DNA from: Cryptomeria japonica
Taxonomy: Eukaryota; Streptophyta; Pinopsida; Cupressales; Cupressaceae
Length of the DNA: 64,000 nt
NCBI RefSeq assembly: GCF_030272615.1
Contig: NC_081410.1
Coordinates: 223,995,415-224,059,414 of the forward strand
Reading direction: 5' to 3'
The notes beneath the pieces were generated by a model. It ran no database searches. It saw nothing but the letters and a program-made list of their open reading frames with translations, and was not told the DNA's origin. This document shows, in pieces, positions 34,290-45,688 of this stretch. The stretch's first letter is position 1; every line of letters starts with the position of its first letter. The position numbers and the translations under genes were made by a program.

Positions 34290-34960
34290 ATAACCCAGAA
34301 TTTCGGAGTCCTGAGGTATGGAGGAGCCAATATTCCAAAACTTAAAACCCTAGAAGCCCGAAACCCCGAGCTCCAAGGGATTGCGATACAAATTTTTTGA
34401 GTGGGATGAAGGCAAAACAAAAAAGACTCCAGAATTTCAGACCCTCGAGATCTGAAGGACCCAAAATCTATCAAAGCTCGAGACACCGGATGTCCAAAAC
34501 CCTGGACTCTCTGAGACAATAAAAAATCTAAATTATGAGTAGTAAAGAGAAGAAAGCCTCAGGATTTCGGGCCCCGAGACACAGAAATTAAAAACTTTGA
34601 GGGAATGGAGGCCCGTAGTCCCGGAACCCTGGAGTGCAGAAGAAATAAAACTTTTCATAACTCGACACTATAAATTTTGAAAGTCGATCACGTTAATGTG
34701 ATAATGAAAGGTTAATTGAGCTTGGTGCATTGTTTAATGAAGTGTTGATGCACATCCACTAGTTTAGATCAACTCTCCAAACACACAATTTGCAACAAAG
34801 GAAAGGATGTACTCCGGAACTCCGGACCTCCAGAGTCCCAAGGAGCTATAATTTTTGTGAGCTTCGAACCCGTGGTCCTGAAACCCCGCAACACTTCGAG
34901 AATAAAATCTATATGAATTCAAAACTCTGCAATCTTGAAACCCTGGAGTCACTCACTCCC
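34290..34960. repeat. degenerate palindromic repeat array 2
   Basis: At least eight further variants in A-rich spacers: gaatttcggagtcctgagg (about 34300), gcccgaaaccccgagctcc (about 34356), ggatttcgggccccgagac (about 34562) and actccggaactccggacc (about 34810). Similar in style to the array at 33280-33650 but more decayed. Confidence 0.5.
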
Positions 34961-35827
34961 TGACGTGCAAAGTGATGATACATAGTAAAACGTCTGCCAT
35001 TGAAGAAAAGACATTCCTACTTGGATGAAAATCATAAAAGAATGGATTCCAATTGCAGATGTAGGGAACACACATTGCATTTAGAGTTGACATGAATTCT
35101 CATCAATGATACCAAATAATATGTGATATTTGTCCTAAAACGTCCTCAACGAGTTTTGAATTTCATCCAGTGAACAACAATAAAAGAAATCTATAAAGAG
35201 GCGAAAGAGGGATCAAAAAATTTGGTTGGTATTCTATCTCTGGCCATCCTGAACCGGGGTTCTAGATCGACCTAGGCTGCTTGTGCACTTCAATCCATCA
35301 ACTGGACGTCGAGATCCGGGCAAGATTTCCACTAGAATCTCCTCCGATGCCATAGAATAGTAGGGGCCCACCACTACCCTTAGAATAGTAGGGGCCCCCA
35401 TGCACACCCACATGTTACGCATAGAACGGACGTGAAACTATATGGAAATAAACTATCTTACTGAAAAAATTGAAAGCATCTATACGTCACATACCTCCGG
35501 ATGAAGAAAAAAAAAAAAGAATACAGAAAACATATTGAACAACCCGAATGATGCAAATCGGTCAATGGAACTGTGAGAGATTGATGAGCGCACTATCATA
35601 AATTTAAGGCACCAAATAATGCAGGAATTTTATTACCCTAATCGATAAAGTTAGTATCATGAAATCATTGTTTTATCACCTTTGAAAACGTTTCAAATAC
35701 TTCTAAATTTTTATAGAAGGCATTTTATTATTCAAGTTGGGCTAAGTGTTCTGTATGCAATGGAGGTAGAGTTTAAAGTGAATTTTAAAATGTTTTAAAT
35801 TAAAAAGCTTGTGCAAATATCTACTTA

Positions 35828-36989
35828 TGTTGGTATTTTGATAATGTTTAAGTTGTGATTGTCATTGATGGACATACACTTATTTTATGTATGAGATATT
35901 CTCTACTCGTAATGTGTGTTTTGTTGTTCACATCGGTATTATATGTCATTGTATGTATAGTCTTTGTTTGTAGAAGACTATCGGTGTTTTGTGAAAGAAG
36001 CTTACCAGTCATAGCGGTGTGAAGACCTCGAAGCAGTATGAAGACCTCAAGCGGAATGAGGACCCCTAGCGGTAGTTAATCTTTTTGATCGGAACATTAT
36101 GTTCCAATTTTCCAGTCTTTATTCGTTAACCGGTAATTGGTATATTGTGTTAAACTGGCATAATTGTAAAGTGTGATGAGTTATCATCCACCGACACTTT
36201 AGCGGTGTTTCTGTGTCGTGTTACCAAATATGTCTAGATGCACTGTACCTAGGAAATTGTAGTCTAATCTTATTGGACTGACATGAAATCAAATTCCTAT
36301 ATGAGGACATCATGTCTAGGGTTTCAAAAAATGTTGATATGTGCGAGTACTGTAGAGCAGATTAGGTTTGTGCGAAATAGGCATCTCACTACAGAGATTG
36401 TGAGTGCAAAGGATAAACGACTAAAGTAATGTTGCAATGCATTAACAGAGAACTGTCAAGGATCTAATCAAGCATTCTGTGCTACTTTCTAGATCATTCA
36501 CTTGATGATTACTAATCTCTTCGACAAGTCTAAAACCCTTAACTGGGTAGGCCCAACCAAGCCTATTGTAAATCCTCTAACAAGGTGGTTCACAGTTGTG
36601 GATCTGAAATCCTCTAATAGGGTAGTCTTTAACAGGACTTATCTCCTAATAGAGATCTGGATTCCTAACATGATATGTTCTGATGAAGAACATTGTAAGG
36701 CCTTAATCGGTCTGACCTTAACTAGTCTGGTTACTATTCTGCAGATAGTTGACTTGTGAGTTTTACTCACCGTGGTTTTTTCCCATTTGGGTTTCCACGT
36801 CAAAATATCTTGTGTTATGGTGATTGTGCTTTTATGGGTGAATGCTCTATTTGCTATTTGGCTTGTTTATGTTTTAACCGATTTTTTGTTTAAACTACTA
36901 AACCGGTCTGCAAAAAATTGTTTAAGAGTTTGGTTAAGTTTTTAGGCATACTAATTCACGCCCCCCCCCCCCCCTCTTAGTATTCATCA
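35828..36989 (+). repeat. solo LTR S3 (Copia-type)
   Basis: 1162 bp, TGTTGGTATTTTG...TATTCATCA, flanked by exact actta copies (35823-35827 and 36990-36994). Carries the stem-loop motif (36768-36800) and a long C run (about 36961-36974) before cctcttag near the right end, so it faces the plus strand. The start resembles the reverse complement of the S1 right end. Confidence 0.92.
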
Positions 36990-38567
36990 ACTTACTATTG
37001 AATTCTTTTGAATATCTTAATAATGATCATAATTAAAGAATTTGAGAACTTTTTGTTGTATATTGGATTAATTTATCTTTATTTGTGTGCAGGAAAAGTG
37101 GAAGTGGGATCCACCATGAAAACAATGATAAAGGGGGTTATTTGTTTTTATTGAATTTTAATTTATTTTAAAATTTAATAAAAATGATTTTATAATAATT
37201 TAAATCTTTATGCACTATTATTTAATTTAAGAGATTTAAATTATTTTATTTAAATATTCACAATGGATTAATTCTTTATTTTAAATTGTGAATTTATAAA
37301 ATAAGTTGGCACATTTTAAGAGATGAATTGATTATTTTATTGTTTTAATGTGAAGATTTAAAATGGTTCTAATTTGCAAATCAAAAGGCACCTAAAGTGG
37401 AACTCGAAGTGGAACTCGGACAAACTAGAGATGAAGTGGGAAACTTGCTAAGAAGGAATTGCAATGCATAGTAAACTCAAAATCAAAATTGGAAAGCTCT
37501 TGTTTTATAAAAAAAACTTTGCATGGATAATTGGAGCTAGTTTTGGAATTACAAAAGGAAACTTGGTGTTTGCATGCACAAATTGGGAGTTGATCTCTAG
37601 TTTCCAAAGAGGGGATTTTTGGGAGAAATATATATAAATTGGAGCTGAATGCTCATTGTTAAAGGGTTAGCAATTCTGAAATCAAACTTTTCAAAATTAG
37701 GAATTTAGAACTTAGGAAGAGTTTAGGAGTTGGAAAACTTTTGGAAAGTGGTTGAAGGTCATTCCAGATAGTTTTTCCTTTGCATTTTCATCTTAGTATA
37801 GCTGGAAGCAACCTGATGTAAACAAAAAATCAGAAATTCAGTGTGAGATTTCTGTTGAATAACTATCCTCATTCGAAGACGAACTTATGAAATTTAATTC
37901 GATTTCTTGTTTATTTCAGTTGTTTTCATTCATATGGTGAATGTTTAATCTCATTTTATCTGATTTAACTTCCTAAATCTGGAGAGAGCTATGTTTGCAT
38001 GGCTTCAATCTGTGCATGTTTATGGTGATTGATGTTAATGCTAATATGGTTTAATGTTTCCTTTTGTCGAATTCAGCTTCGTTAATATGTTAAATTGTTG
38101 ATTTGCATGTTAATGTATGAATGTTCCACTGTCCTCCAAATTTAGTTGATATTGTTAGATGGAATGAATGTTGAATGTTTGTCATCTCCTTGCATCCCTT
38201 TTATCCTTTTCTCTTTATTTCTCACCAATTAAGTTTAATTTTAGTTTAGTTTTCTAACTTATGCTAATAAATCAGAAAGTTGTGAATCAGCAGGCCCCTT
38301 AACAGGTACAGCTACTTCAACCACTGAATTACCCAACACTGTCGTGACTCGACTACAGAGACCTTGGAGTTGTTAGTCTTTCAAGATTGATTTCTTTTTA
38401 GGAGAGGTGGTATGTGCATTCATGTTCTACCCGCCTGTTGGTGAGTGTGTCAAAACACCCGTCAACAGTTAGTTTGTTCCCTGCCTGAGTTAGGGGATAT
38501 TTTTCTACTGTTGGTGGATTTAGATGCATTTCATGAAAGGGCATGAAATTCTTCTAGTTCTCCCTTA
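36990..38567. other. non-coding region upstream of ORF E
   Basis: AT-rich, no recognisable coding domain. A TATA-like aaatatatataaattgg lies at about 37627-37642. The final 300 bp contain a gtgagtgtgtcaaaacaccc stretch. Plausibly the leader of the element that carries ORF E; no LTR boundary could be fixed. Confidence 0.35.
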
Positions 38568-39814
38568 ATGCAGAAGATTCTAGATAGTGGGTTAGTAGAA
38601 GCGGCGACTTTCCCTCCAGCAGTGTCATGTCCTGAGCTGGTTTTGGAGTGCATGAATAGATATGACCCTATTCAAAGATGTATAAAAGGTGTGGATGGTG
38701 AGGTTCTACTCAAGATTAGTCAGGAGGTCATTGTCATTGTAATGAAAATTCCTAAGAAAGAGCAGTATGAGGATTGGATAGTTTGTAAGTCTCAGGGGCT
38801 CTTCTCTAAGAAGAAATCATTTTATAGAAGTGTCATTGCAAGAAACTGGTTGTTAAAATTTCAAAGGGGAGGTTCTCGCCTACTGAGTCCATTAACCCGA
38901 GAACACTTAATCAAAGAGGTAAAGGATATAGTCATCATGTTACACAGAGTAAGGGGGAACCAAATTGCTTTATATTGGGAAGATTGGATGTACTTATTTA
39001 TTTAGGTCATCCTTGGTGATAATAAATATATTGATTGGGCAAAATTGATCGTAGACAGGCTACATGAGGGTTTGAGTTGCTTCAGTAATAAGAACTTCTA
39101 AATGTCTTCATATCTCCTGTATTTCTTGGCATGTGTTAGGCCGTGGTCTGGTTTGCATCATGAAACATGAATTGATGGTATGAAAATATATGAATATCAC
39201 CCACATCTAGAGCAACATAGGTCTTGTGAAAATTATCACAAGTTGCATCATATATTTCTAAGTAGGATGGTATTTGAACTAAGGGGGAATATTCATAAAA
39301 GGTTGTTAGATGAAGCCATGCAGTTGATAAGCACTTATGGCAGCTACTTCATACAATTTCCCAGGTTCACTTACCTAAAGGTAGGAGGTTTTGAAGGAGA
39401 ATCTTATAAGCTTCCTAGGTATGCATTCGACAAGCGGATTCTGATAGAAATATGCAGGCAACTAGCCTACATTGATATGAAGTATAGAGATAAACATCAG
39501 TCAGGTGTCTCATTTCCTATTAAATTGACATATTTCATCTGTAAGCACGTATTTGATGCTTTAAATTTAGAATTAGAGTTTAAGAAGTTGAATTTCCAAT
39601 TGTATGGACCTCGAGTTAATTTTGATGCCAAGGGATTTGCTGCTACACATATAACATTGAGAAAGGATTTCACTCATGTGCCAAATATGGAGGGCTTCTG
39701 GGCTGACTGTTGTGATGAATTTGAAGTCAGGAAGAGGGCACATCAAAGGTTCACCTTACAGCAGGTCAAGGTTTATGATCTAAAAATGAATGTTACAAAT
39801 GTTGAAGATGATGA

Positions 39815-41277
39815 TGATAACTCAATGATGAACGAATAGTACTAAATTGGTACTGAGAGGGGGGTGTGAATCAGTACAGACAAAAACACACTCTTAAACC
39901 GGTTTGTCAGCAGACACTGTGCATTGACAAACAAACAGTAACACCGGTCCTTAAACAGAGTACAACTGACAAATCCTAGAATAACTGAGACAAGCATAAA
40001 CTAGTTGACACTTATCTTCTCACACAATCTAACACTTCATTTCCATTTCACCCTAATGCATGAACAGGTAATCTACCATCAAAGGTATACATATAAGCAA
40101 CTAGATCAACATGATTCACCGCTTGACAGAAAACAACATAGCATCACATGAAGAAGACATCACACATGACACACATATTTTTCATGTGGAAACCCAACTG
40201 GGAAAAACCACGGTGGGGATGAATACCCACAAGCTTGTTTCTGAACTCTTTAGAAGTTCACTCTGTTAGGAGCCTTGTCCGGTTAAAGACTGATACAATA
40301 GGTTATGTTAGGAACCGATCTTGTTAGGGATCACCCAGTTAAAGGTTAAACCCTATTAAAGGTTACCTTGTTAGAGGATTTCAAGAACTCAATGGTTTTG
40401 AGTCACCCTGTTAAAGGATTTATAGCAAGCAAGTTAAAGCTACCCTGTTAAGGGATTTTCCAACTATTGAGGTGGTTAGAGATCAATAGGTATTACGATG
40501 ATCTGGTAATAGCACTCAATGCCAATGCAGATCCGCTTAAGCTCCTCTTCACCTTCTGCACTTACACTCTACAGGTATCACTTCTCTCCTCTGGTCTGGC
40601 AAGAATCACGTATCTCTTCTCTTGGATATACACACACAACTTTTGCCAACAACCTCAAAAAGAAACACAACATCGACCTTATAGGAAAACAGATAGGTTG
40701 GTAGCATAAACCCTAAACCCTAAACCTATTAGGTTAAGGAATTCAAATGGTTCAATCCTGACCGTTGAGCACATTGCATTAAATGCAACAATCTTGATTC
40801 AATCTCAAGACATTTTCCATCATTCGTTTTCCATCAATTTCTTGGCGGCTCATAACCCATCACATGTTATCACCGTTTACAGACTTCACACATTCCCGAG
40901 GTAGATAGGAATAATCTCCCTCATGCAAGATCCTTCACGCGCACAAGGCTTACGTGACAACACAATCTGTTCTTTGCTACCATGCTAACTCATCACACAA
41001 AGTCACCGGTTGAGCCACACAGCCTTGAAGCACTTCAACTGGAAACCCTGAAGTTGAGACTACCAATCGGTAGTCATACAAAGCTTCCATGTGCCGGTTC
41101 CCATAATCATATGTCTGTTGACCTTGAACAAACACACCGCTTCACTTTGGCACAAATGTCGGTTCACAGTGTTATACCGGTTCTCACATATGTCGGTTCT
41201 CACCTCTTCAACATATTGACATCAATGACAACATACAATGTCATTATGTCCTCATACCGGTTCACATAATGCCAACA
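39815..41277 (-). repeat. left LTR (3' LTR) of Copia F
   Basis: 1463 bp, TGATAACTCAATG...CATAATGCCAACA. Preceded by gatga (39810-39814). It differs from the right copy mainly by transitions and by a ~23 bp deletion near 40337. G-run box at about 39857; stem-loop motif at 40183-40216. Confidence 0.95.
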
Positions 41278-41294
41278 ATCTCCCCCTTTGGCAT
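41278..41294 (-). other. polypurine tract of Copia F
   Basis: The minus strand reads ATGCCAAAGGGGGAGAT adjacent to the 3' LTR. Confidence 0.85.
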
Positions 41295-41522
41295 TGATGG
41301 CAATATACAAAGATATCTTTCCACTTCACATCTTCTCCCCCAATTTTTGCAGATATCTTCTCTGCTTCACTTCTTCTCCCCCTTTGACAACAATGCCAAA
41401 GTGGAGGCACAAGCTTCCCTGTTCCATTATGATGCTCCCCCTAAGGAGTAGCATCCTTCAACACATCAATCTTGAAGAAAAATTTGACTATGCAATACCT
41501 GACTGATGTGGAGCATATACCT

Positions 41523-42977
41523 TTAGTTTACTTCCTGAAAGGGCAACACCCCTAATTCACCTCTTAAGTACATAAATGTAGCCTTTGGTAGAGTCTTGGT
41601 GAATATGTCTACTAACTGCTCCTTACTGGAAACATGTTCCAGTGTAATCTCTTTGTTCTGAACCTTTTCCCTCAAGAAATGATACTTAAGCTCAAAGTGC
41701 TTGGTTCTAGAATGCAAAACCGGATTCTTGGAGATGTTAATTGTACTAGTATTGTCACAAAATATACTTACTGGTTCAGATACATGAACTTTGAAGCCAT
41801 TTAATACATGCTTCATCCAGATTGTCTGAGTGTAGTTCATGAAAGCTGCAACATACTCTGCTTCCGTTGTAGACTGAGAGATAGAACTTTGCTTTTTACT
41901 CATCCATGAGACCAGTCTACCACCAAGAAAGAATGCACCACCAGTTGTGCTTTTCTAGTCATCTACATTACCTGCCCAATCAGCATCTGTGTATACTTTT
42001 AAGTTGAAATCCTTGCTATATGGATACCACAATCCATAATCAACAGTTCCCTTCAGATAGCTAAGAATCCGCTTGACTACAACCAAGTGGGATTCTCTTG
42101 GGCTTTTCTGGAACCTTGCAGTAATGCAAACTACATGTGCAATATCTGGTCTGCTATGCACTACATAATGCAATTTACCAATCATTGATCGGTATTCCTT
42201 CTCATCAACCAATGCTGAGTCAGCCTCTTTGGATAGTTTACAACCAGTCACCATCGGTGTACCAACCAGTTTGCTATCTTCCATGCCAAAGGTCTTCAAC
42301 ACCTCTTTGACATACTTGGACTGAGTGATAAAGATTCCATCTTTCATCTATTGGATCTGCAATCCAATGAAGATCTTAATCTCCCCTATGAGTGACATCT
42401 CAAACTCTTTCTTCATCTCATCTGCAAAATCATGACTCATCTTCTCATCTCCACCAAAGATAATGTCATCAACAAATACCTCATAGATCAGGATCTAATC
42501 TCCTTTAGACTTCAAGTAGATATTGCTATCTTCACTTGTTCTCTCAAATCCAATCTTCACAAGATGGGAATGCAGGCGTTCATACCATGCTCTGGGTGCC
42601 TGCTTTAGACCATATAAGGCTTTATGTAGCCTACATACCATGTCACTGTCTTTAGATAGGGCAAACCCATCTAGTTGCTCTATATACACCTCCTCTTCAA
42701 GTACACCATTTAGGAATGTAGATTTTACATCCATTTGATATACTTTGAAACCTTTAAAAGCTGCATATGCAAGAAGCATATGAGCTCCTTCCAATCTGGC
42801 TACAGGAGCAAAGGTTTCTTCATAGTCTTCTCCTTCTTCTTGGGCATATCCTTTGCACACTAGTCTGGCTTTGTTCCTAACCATTGTGCTATCCTCATTC
42901 AGCTTATTTATGAAAAACCCATTTGGTACCAATGATGTTTTTATGCTCCGGTCTGGGTACCAAAGACCATGTACCAT
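41523..42977 (-). pseudogene. Copia F reverse transcriptase and RNase H
   Basis: Segments 42977-42495, 42494-42348, 42347-41955 and 41954-41523 lie largely in one frame, separated by single stops. RT motifs: [31 protein letters not shown] (first Asp), [16 protein letters not shown] and EVFVDDIIFGG (two Asp box). RNase H: VYTDADWAGN (Asp), KSTTGGAFFLGG, STTEAEYVA (Glu), FCDNTSTI (Asp) and a C-terminus LGVLPFQEVN. The upstream frame join to the integrase C-terminus near 42940 is broken by a frameshift. Converts element RNA to DNA. Confidence 0.93.
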
Positions 42978-44231
42978 TTTTCTCTATCTGGTCAAGTTCC
43001 TCATCCATTACCTTGATCCAGTCTTCATCTTTATGTGCCTCTTTGAATGATTTAAGCTCAAATTCAGAGATCATACATGAGTTTTCTCTGACCTTTCTTC
43101 TTGTAAGGATTCCTACATCCTTATCTCCTATGATCTGCTTAGGATCATGATTCAGGTTAACATACCGAGGAATGGTCTTGATAGATTCCTCTTGCTTTTC
43201 TTCATCCTCATCTCCATCAATATCAGCATCTACATCTACCGGTGTAGGAACACTGCTACTGGTACTCGGTTGACTGACAACCGGTTCCCAGAAGGTTACA
43301 ACCGGTTCATTTACCGCTTGCCCACTGTCGGTTTCCTCAGTTTTCTCATAGGTTTCATCAACTCTTACATTGATGCTTTCTATAATTCTCTGAGTCCTAT
43401 TATTGAAACACTTGGGAGCTTTGCTCTTGGTGGAATACCCTAGGAATATTCCCTCATCACATTTCACATCAAATTTTCTCTGGTGTTCGCTCCTCTTGAT
43501 GTAACATTTGCTACCAAACACTCTAAAGTAGCTAACCACGGGTGTCTTACCGGTCCAATACTCATAAGGAGTTTTATCCTTACCTTTCTTGATGAGTACC
43601 CAGTTCATTGTGTAGACTGCAATGCTCACCGCTTCTCTCCAAAAGGTGTGAGCTACCTTTCCTTGAATCAACATAGTTCTAGCTGCTTCAACCACAGTCC
43701 TGTTATTTCTCTTTGCTAGGCCATTCTGCTATGGAGTCCGGGGGCAGACAGTTGCCTCTTGATGCCATGTTCTTCACAGTACTTGTTGAATTCACCGAAA
43801 GTGAATTCCCCTCCTTGATCATTTCTCAAGCACTTAATTCTTTTACCACTTTCCTTCTCCACTAATGCTCTGAAAGACTTGAACTTTACAAAAGCTTTAG
43901 ACTTATCTTTCAAGAATGTGACCCACATCATTCTTGAGCAGTCATCAGTGAGAATCATGAAGTACCTATCACCCTGCACACTCCTAGTTTTCATAGGACC
44001 ACACAAATCAGTATGCACAAGATCAAGCAAATTGTCAGCAGTGAAAGGTTTACCTTTAAAGGTTGAGGAAGACATTTTCCCCAATTGACACTCTCTGCAC
44101 AAGGTATTATCTAGTTTGCTTAGCATCGGCAACCATCTAACTGCCTTGATCTTACTAGCCTTCACAATGTTATCAAAGTTTACATGGCAGGGTCTCCTAT
44201 GCCATATCCAGCTTTCATCAAATTTAGCCAT
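42904..44231 (-). pseudogene. Copia F GAG-pre-integrase and integrase
   Basis: 44231-43716 carries the zinc-binding His/Cys set (WIWHRRPCHVNFDN, CRECQLGKM), LVHTDLCGPMKT (Asp 1) and RNDQGGEFTFGEF (Asp 2). A degraded stretch at about 43730 (LHSRMA) stands where the usual PQQNG block should be. 43695-42904 continues MVEAARTMLIQGKV, KTPYEYWTGKTPVVSYF and a long acidic linker to IPRYVNLNHDPKQIIGD, then the start of RT. Inserts the DNA copy into the host chromosome. Confidence 0.9.
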
Positions 44232-44279
44232 AAGACATGTACTTATATTTGTATTCAGCTGAAATAGGTTACCTTTGGT

Positions 44280-44654
44280 CTACATGCCGGTGGCCACCAA
44301 TTCACCATTCTTTCCTTTGATTCTGCATACTCCATTCTTGAATTCCAAAGTGAGACCACTTTCATTCAGTTGGGCAACACTCAAAAGGTTGTGTCTGAGA
44401 CCATCAACCCAATACACATTGTCAACACTACTCTTTCCATTCAGAGAGATGGACCCTTTGCCTTTGACCATGCATGGTGCATCATTACCAAAGCGAACCA
44501 CACCACCATCATACTCTTCCAAGGATAGAAACTTGCTCCGGTCACCAGTCATATGGTGAGAACAACCACTGTCAATGATCCACTCATTGGAATTATCAAA
44601 CCGGGAGACAAGAGCCTTCTTGTCTGACACATCTTCCTTGACAGCAACAAACAC
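44280..44654 (-). pseudogene. Copia F aspartic protease
   Basis: Contains WIIDSGCSHHMTGD at about residues 28-41 (active-site Asp), GKGSISLNGKSSVDNVYWV and NLLSVAQLNESGL. In frame with the preceding acidic linker (VDEGVTDEESEDEENED) that joins it to the zinc knuckle. Confidence 0.9.
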
Positions 44655-45617
44655 AATATCTTCATTTTCTTCATCTTCTGATTCCTCATCTGTGACACCT
44701 TCATCAACTGCTACAAAACAATTTCTCCGGTTTCCTCCTTTGAATTTCTTGAACCTTTCTGGTTTGTCCTTGTTGTCACCATTAGGACAGTTTACAAAAA
44801 TATGTCATATCTGGTTGCAAGAAAAGCATTTCAAAGGGAGCTTACCTCTATATTTGTCGGTTCCTTTAGGGAGTTTCCTCGCAAGAAGAGCTTCAAATGC
44901 CATCAAAATCTCCTCATCATCCATTTCTCTGCTCTATCTTGGTTCACCACTAGTGCTAGCTTCTTTTCCTTTTCTAGATGGTACAACAGAAGCTTTAAAA
45001 GTTGATTCAGTCTTTTGAACACTGCCATCAAAGATATTTAGCTCATAGGCTGTCAACTTTGTAATGATGGAGTCTAGGGATATCTTAGTCTTGTCTATTG
45101 ATCTCAGCTCCTGAATAGCAACAACCCTTATTGCATAGACCAGTAATAAGGATCTCAGGACTTTGCTTACCATAGTGGAATCTTCCATTTTACCACCTGC
45201 ACTCTTGATATCTCCAACAATGGTTTTGATTCTTATTCCATACTGTTGAATGGTCTCACCTTCAACCATCTGCATATCTTCAAACTTCCCTCTAAGGCTT
45301 TCTTTCTTAGCTTGTTTTACATGCTCATCACCGCCATAGATGTTTTCAAGAGTATCCCATACCTCTTTGGGATTTACCTTATCTTGGACATCAATAAACT
45401 CAATGTCAAATAAACTACTAATTAGGGCTTCCATGACTTGCCCATTCTCTTGCATCTCTCTCTTTTGGTCATTGGTGAGAGTACCAGTAGGAGCAACATA
45501 GGCATTCTCAACATAGCTCCAGTGTTGAGCACCCATGCTTCTGATGAATATCTTCATTTTGTCTTTCCATATACTAAAATTTTCTCTATTAAACTTTGGA
45601 CCTTCCCTCTTTATCAT
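44655..45617 (-). pseudogene. Copia F gag
   Basis: Starts at 45617 (MIKREGPKFNRENFSIWKDK), the usual Copia gag opening, shortly after the primer site. 227 codons are open to 44934, with GKFEDMQMVEGETIQQYGIR in the capsid-like centre. Past a stop at 44934 the reading continues to a zinc knuckle (CFSCNQI*HIFVNC, about 44830-44790) that has lost its Gly-His to a stop. Packages element RNA. Confidence 0.9.
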
Positions 45618-45674
45618 TAGACTGGGATCTTTACCTCAAGCGGTTAAGCTTATAACATAGAGGACCTGGAGGCT

Positions 45675-45686
45675 ACTCTGATACCA
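45675..45686 (-). other. primer-binding site of Copia F
   Basis: The minus strand reads TGGTATCAGAGT, the initiator tRNA-Met complement with one change at the last base, 2 bp inside the right LTR. Confidence 0.9.
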
Positions 45687-45688
45687 AT

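Larger units (their letters stand above)
32233..35827. other. non-coding region with palindromic repeats (left of S3)
   Basis: No coding domain is recognised on either strand. Subregions: 32330-32620 is rich in TTGAAC/GTTCAA strings; 33280-33650 and 34290-34960 carry degenerate palindromes (listed separately); 33770-34150 is very AT-rich; 35350-35400 has the direct repeat agaatagtaggggccc twice. It begins with TGTTACCC exactly where the D LTR stops, so it may be the LTR or leader of the element that carries ORF E. That is not proven. Plus-strand open frames at 33220-33830 are low-complexity by-products of the repeats. Confidence 0.4.

Noticed and set aside
42523-45018. Plus-strand open frames across Copia F
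   Set aside because: Complementary-strand shadows of gag, integrase and RT.
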